NCBI GenBank assembly: GCA_007125835.1
Contig: SLCJ01000123.1
Location: 1 to 7,683 of the forward strand
Direction: 5' to 3'
DNA: 7,683 nucleotides
From: Verrucomicrobiales bacterium
GTDB lineage: Bacteria > Verrucomicrobiota > Verrucomicrobiia > Verrucomicrobiales > SLCJ01
Positions 5,712 through 7,683 of this stretch are shown here, piece by piece (positions within the stretch are counted from its first letter, which is position 1; every line of letters begins with the position of its first letter). The notes beneath the pieces were generated by a model. The model was not told the DNA's origin and did not search any database. It saw only the letters and a list, made by a program, of their open reading frames with translations. The position numbers and the translations under genes are program-made.

Positions 5712-6815
5712 ATGAATGCTCCTCTACCCATTGTCGAGACGGTTTCGCTTCCGCATGGCTCATACCAGGTTTTATTAGGCCCGGGCTTGCTGGACAGCCT
5801 TGGCGCGGCGTGCCGCCGGGCCTGTGCGGCCATGGAGGTTGCGTTGGTTTCGGATGAGACGGTGGACTCCCTTCACGGAGCGGCGGCGGCGGCGGCGCTT
5901 GAAGGTGCGGGCATGCGGGTGGTTCACATTGTCGTGCCTGCGGGAGAGGCGTCGAAATCGATGGAAATGGCGGAACGTTGTTGTCGTGAAATGACGCGAG
6001 GTGGCCTGGGGCGCAACAGTCTTGTGGTGGCCCTTGGGGGTGGTGTGGTGGGTGACTTGGCTGGGTTCGTGGCGGCGATCCACTACAGGGGCGTGCCCTA
6101 CGTGCAGGTGCCGACGACCATCGTCGCGCAAGTCGATTCTTCAGTGGGCGGGAAGACGGGGGTGAATCTCGCCGAGGGAAAAAACCTCGTGGGAGCGTTC
6201 CATCAGCCAAAGCTGGTGCTGGCGGACAGCGACCTACTTGCCACTTTGCCTGATCGCGAGTTCAGGGAGGGGTTTGCCGAGGTGATCAAGCACGCGGCGA
6301 TCCGCGACCCGGAGATGCTTGATGCCGTGGTGGCTTTGGATCCGCAAGCACGCCACGACCTCGCGCCGCTCATGGCACGCAATGTGGCCATCAAGGCGCG
6401 CATTGTGGAGGCGGACACCGAGGAGCGCTCCGGCTTGCGGGCGCTGCTCAATTTCGGACACACGATCGGCCATGGCATCGAGGCCGAGGCTGGGTATGGG
6501 GGAATGCTTCATGGCGAGGCCATCAGCCTGGGCTTGCGGGCGGCGCTGGACCTTTCTGTGCGGCACGCGGGTCTTTCGCTAGGATTTGCGGAGCGAGTGA
6601 TGCGGGCGCTTCGGCACTTCGTGTTACCGACAACTCTGGGTCCGGATTTTTCCACCGAGGGGATACTCAAGCGGTTGGCTCTGGACAAAAAATTCGAGTC
6701 AGGGGCGATTCGGTTTGTCCTGCTCAGGGCTCCAGGAGACGCATTCGTGTCGTCGGATCTGAGCGTGGAGCAGATTGCCGGGGCGATTGAGCGACTTCGC
6801 GCCGACATGGATTGA
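5712..6815 (+). CDS. aroB: 3-dehydroquinate synthase (AroB)
   Basis: Second step of the shikimate pathway: converts DAHP to 3-dehydroquinate with phosphate release, using NAD and a divalent metal (Zn or Co), in the cytoplasm; needed for aromatic amino acids and folate. Seen: 367 residues, typical family length. NAD-binding GGGVVGDLAGF (109-119), VPTTIVAQVDSSVGGKTG (133-150) and EGKNLVGAFHQP (155-166). The three expected metal ligands are present: E190 in GFAEVIKHA, H250 in NFGHTIGHG and H267 in LHGEA. K193 and the DKK at 325-327 fit the active site. A run of six identical GCG codons (5880-5897) encodes A57-A62 in a surface-type region before the NAD motif. The gene follows miaA by 21 bases and converges with the lipoprotein gene, 44 bases from its end. 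No motif is missing. Confidence 0.97.
   Translation: MNAPLPIVETVSLPHGSYQVLLGPGLLDSLGAACRRACAAMEVALVSDETVDSLHGAAAAAALEGAGMRVVHIVVPAGEASKSMEMAERCCREMTRGGLGRNSLVVALGGGVVGDLAGFVAAIHYRGVPYVQVPTTIVAQVDSSVGGKTGVNLAEGKNLVGAFHQPKLVLADSDLLATLPDREFREGFAEVIKHAAIRDPEMLDAVVALDPQARHDLAPLMARNVAIKARIVEADTEERSGLRALLNFGHTIGHGIEAEAGYGGMLHGEAISLGLRAALDLSVRHAGLSLGFAERVMRALRHFVLPTTLGPDFSTEGILKRLALDKKFESGAIRFVLLRAPGDAFVSSDLSVEQIAGAIERLRADMD
5880..5897 (+). repeat. (GCG)6 trinucleotide repeat inside aroB
   Basis: Six consecutive GCG triplets encode six alanines (A57-A62 of AroB). Slippage here would add or remove alanines without changing the frame. It is probably just Ala-rich coding in a GC-rich genome. Confidence 0.7.
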
Positions 6816-6859
6816 GGTGCACGGCCCCGTGTCGCCGGATGCGGGCAAGAGGCGGGTGA

Positions 6860-7396
6860 TCATTCGGCGTAGTAGACGAGGTGGAGGATGCGCCAGCCAT
6901 CCGGGCCACGGATGATGGTGAAATGGTTCCATCCCCGAACTCTGCCCGAGTCCTTGGCCAGTTCCCAGCGCACGGAGGCTTGGGCGACTCGGTCGTTGCG
7001 GCTGACCAGGAATTCCGAGGAAAGAGGGTATTCGCGCATGGGGGTGGCCGCATTGCGGTGCGCTTGGACCTGAGTCTCGATGAACGGATCTCGGGCCATC
7101 GTTTTGACATCATGTCCCGGGGCGATAAATTGGATTACGGCTTCCGTGTCGAAGAGATTGCGATAGCCCTCCATGTCGCCCGCCGACCAAACTTCGAAAT
7201 AATTTTCGACAAAGGCCAGGATTTCCGGTTCGAGGGGATGGGCGGGCGCGTTCGCTTCAGGGGCGGCTGGCTGTGTGCATGAGGCACTCCAGAGCAGGAG
7301 GCCTACGCATGCCGGAGGCAGGCAACGGAGCCAAACGTTCCGGCGAGGGGTGCCGATCGGGGTGGCGGTGGGGGCGGCGGGTGAGCTCGGAATCAT
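6860..7396 (-). CDS. NTF2/SnoaL-like lipoprotein, function unknown
   Basis: A 178-residue protein. Seen: a long basic N-region ending in PRRN (17-20), a hydrophobic stretch (about 21-38) and a lipobox-like SASC with Cys40, then an Ala/Pro-rich linker. The -3 position is Ser rather than Leu, so lipidation is likely but not certain. From about residue 58 it matches the NTF2-like fold: a helix EILAFVENYFEVWSAGD (58-74), a loop with LFDTEAVIQF and the closing strand GWRILHLVYYAE, the usual end of SnoaL/DUF4440-type domains. Such domains bind small ligands or act as enzymes, and the substrate cannot be read here. The ATG at 7396 is the only plausible start; no Shine-Dalgarno is visible. The gene lies 30 bases downstream of the RNase D-like gene, suggesting one transcript. 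Probable site: the periplasmic face of a membrane. Confidence 0.8.
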   Translation of the reverse strand: MIPSSPAAPTATPIGTPRRNVWLRCLPPACVGLLLWSASCTQPAAPEANAPAHPLEPEILAFVENYFEVWSAGDMEGYRNLFDTEAVIQFIAPGHDVKTMARDPFIETQVQAHRNAATPMREYPLSSEFLVSRNDRVAQASVRWELAKDSGRVRGWNHFTIIRGPDGWRILHLVYYAE

Positions 7397-7426
7397 GGCT
7401 GGCCGATTCAGTGGGCGGGGGCCGCG

Positions 7427-7683
7427 TCAGGGAGTGGAGCCCGGTCCTTCGGGCCCGAGCAATTCGCGCTGCCATTCAAGCAGCCTTCCGTTGGTTTCCG
7501 TATGTTCACCCAGGACGATGGATTCCAGAGTTTTGCGGGCGGCGATTACCGAAGGATCGATGTCGAGCCGAGCGGCGGCGGCGTCGCGCAGGGCTTTGAG
7601 CTGGTCGACCTTCTCTTCGAAATCCTTGGGGCGCTTGGAGCGTTTGCTGCGCTGGCGCTCCGGCCACTCTCGTTCGGGCAGCG
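7427..7683 (-). CDS. rnd: Ribonuclease D-like protein, C-terminal part with HRDC domain (partial)
   Basis: An open minus-strand frame enters at the right edge and ends at the TGA at 7429-7427; 84 complete residues are visible. It begins LPEREWPERQRSKRSKRPKD, a basic Pro/Arg/Lys linker, followed by an HRDC-type helical domain: LKALRDAAAARLDIDPSVIA, then ARKTLESIV, and WQRELLGPEG near the end. The pattern of RD, A-rich helix, (L/I)DIDPS and terminal WQxxLL is typical of the C-terminus of bacterial RNase D, a 3'-5' exoribonuclease acting on tRNA and other small RNA precursors. The catalytic DEDD domain lies outside the window, so another HRDC-bearing nuclease or helicase is possible. The stop codon is 30 bases before the lipoprotein gene on the same strand. 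Confidence 0.65.
   Translation of the reverse strand, partial: LPEREWPERQRSKRSKRPKDFEEKVDQLKALRDAAAARLDIDPSVIAARKTLESIVLGEHTETNGRLLEWQRELLGPEGPGSTP

Noticed and set aside
6816..6859. Bidirectional terminator between the convergent aroB and lipoprotein genes
   Set aside because: The CACGG/CCGTG repeat has a 2-base loop (4 pairs if the loop is opened) and no T-run on either strand; GCCC/GGGC has a long loop. Termination may be Rho-dependent.
7273..7599. Plus-strand open frame of 108 codons at the right end
   Set aside because: Antisense to the lipoprotein signal region and the RNase D-like C-terminus, both of which have recognisable protein features; Arg/Gly-rich shadow.
1..7683. Search for CRISPR arrays, tRNA/rRNA genes, insertion sequences and long inverted repeats
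   Set aside because: None seen by eye: no regularly spaced repeats, no cloverleaf-like segment, no transposase and no terminal repeats.

Overview
The window looks like a chromosomal stretch from a GC-rich Gram-negative bacterium, most likely a member of the Verrucomicrobiota (Opitutae-like). This is inferred from three things: a secreted protein ending in a PEP-CTERM sorting tail with an RRRYA-type end, a MiaA with a divergent substrate-binding motif (GDPFQMW, VPHHLYGF) that I associate with that phylum, and the overall codon use. No database search was possible, so the lineage is tentative.

Layout, left to right. Positions 91-804 (minus) encode a secreted PEP-CTERM protein, visibly more AT-rich than the rest. 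Positions 805-1210 are an AT-rich divergent intergenic region with promoter-like elements, short repeats and a possible gene remnant. Positions 1211-4684 (plus) encode a large membrane-bound hybrid histidine-kinase-like sensor (CHASE, two PAS, GAF, HisKA, HATPase, receiver-like). Positions 4755-5690 (plus) encode MiaA and 5712-6815 (plus) encode AroB. On the opposite strand, converging on aroB, are an NTF2/SnoaL-like lipoprotein (6860-7396) and, 30 bases upstream of it, the C-terminal 84 residues of a ribonuclease D-like protein (7427-7683, cut by the window edge). That last gene is easy to miss because its start lies outside the window.

How the genes relate. miaA (tRNA i6A37 modification) and aroB (shikimate pathway) are housekeeping genes only 21 bases apart and probably co-transcribed. 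The rnd-like gene and the lipoprotein gene probably form a second unit. The sensor gene is divergent from the PEP-CTERM gene and has no response-regulator gene beside it in the window.

The most interesting signal is in the sensor. Its ATP-binding domain keeps the N, G1, F and G2 boxes, but the phospho-accepting histidine of the H-box is arginine (R803). The C-terminal receiver-like domain has lost its acidic pocket, has Glu in place of the phospho-accepting Asp (E1085) and Ala in place of the conserved Lys. Both phosphorelay sites therefore look missing in an otherwise full-length protein. It may be a pseudokinase regulator, comparable in principle to DivL of Caulobacter, rather than an ordinary hybrid kinase.
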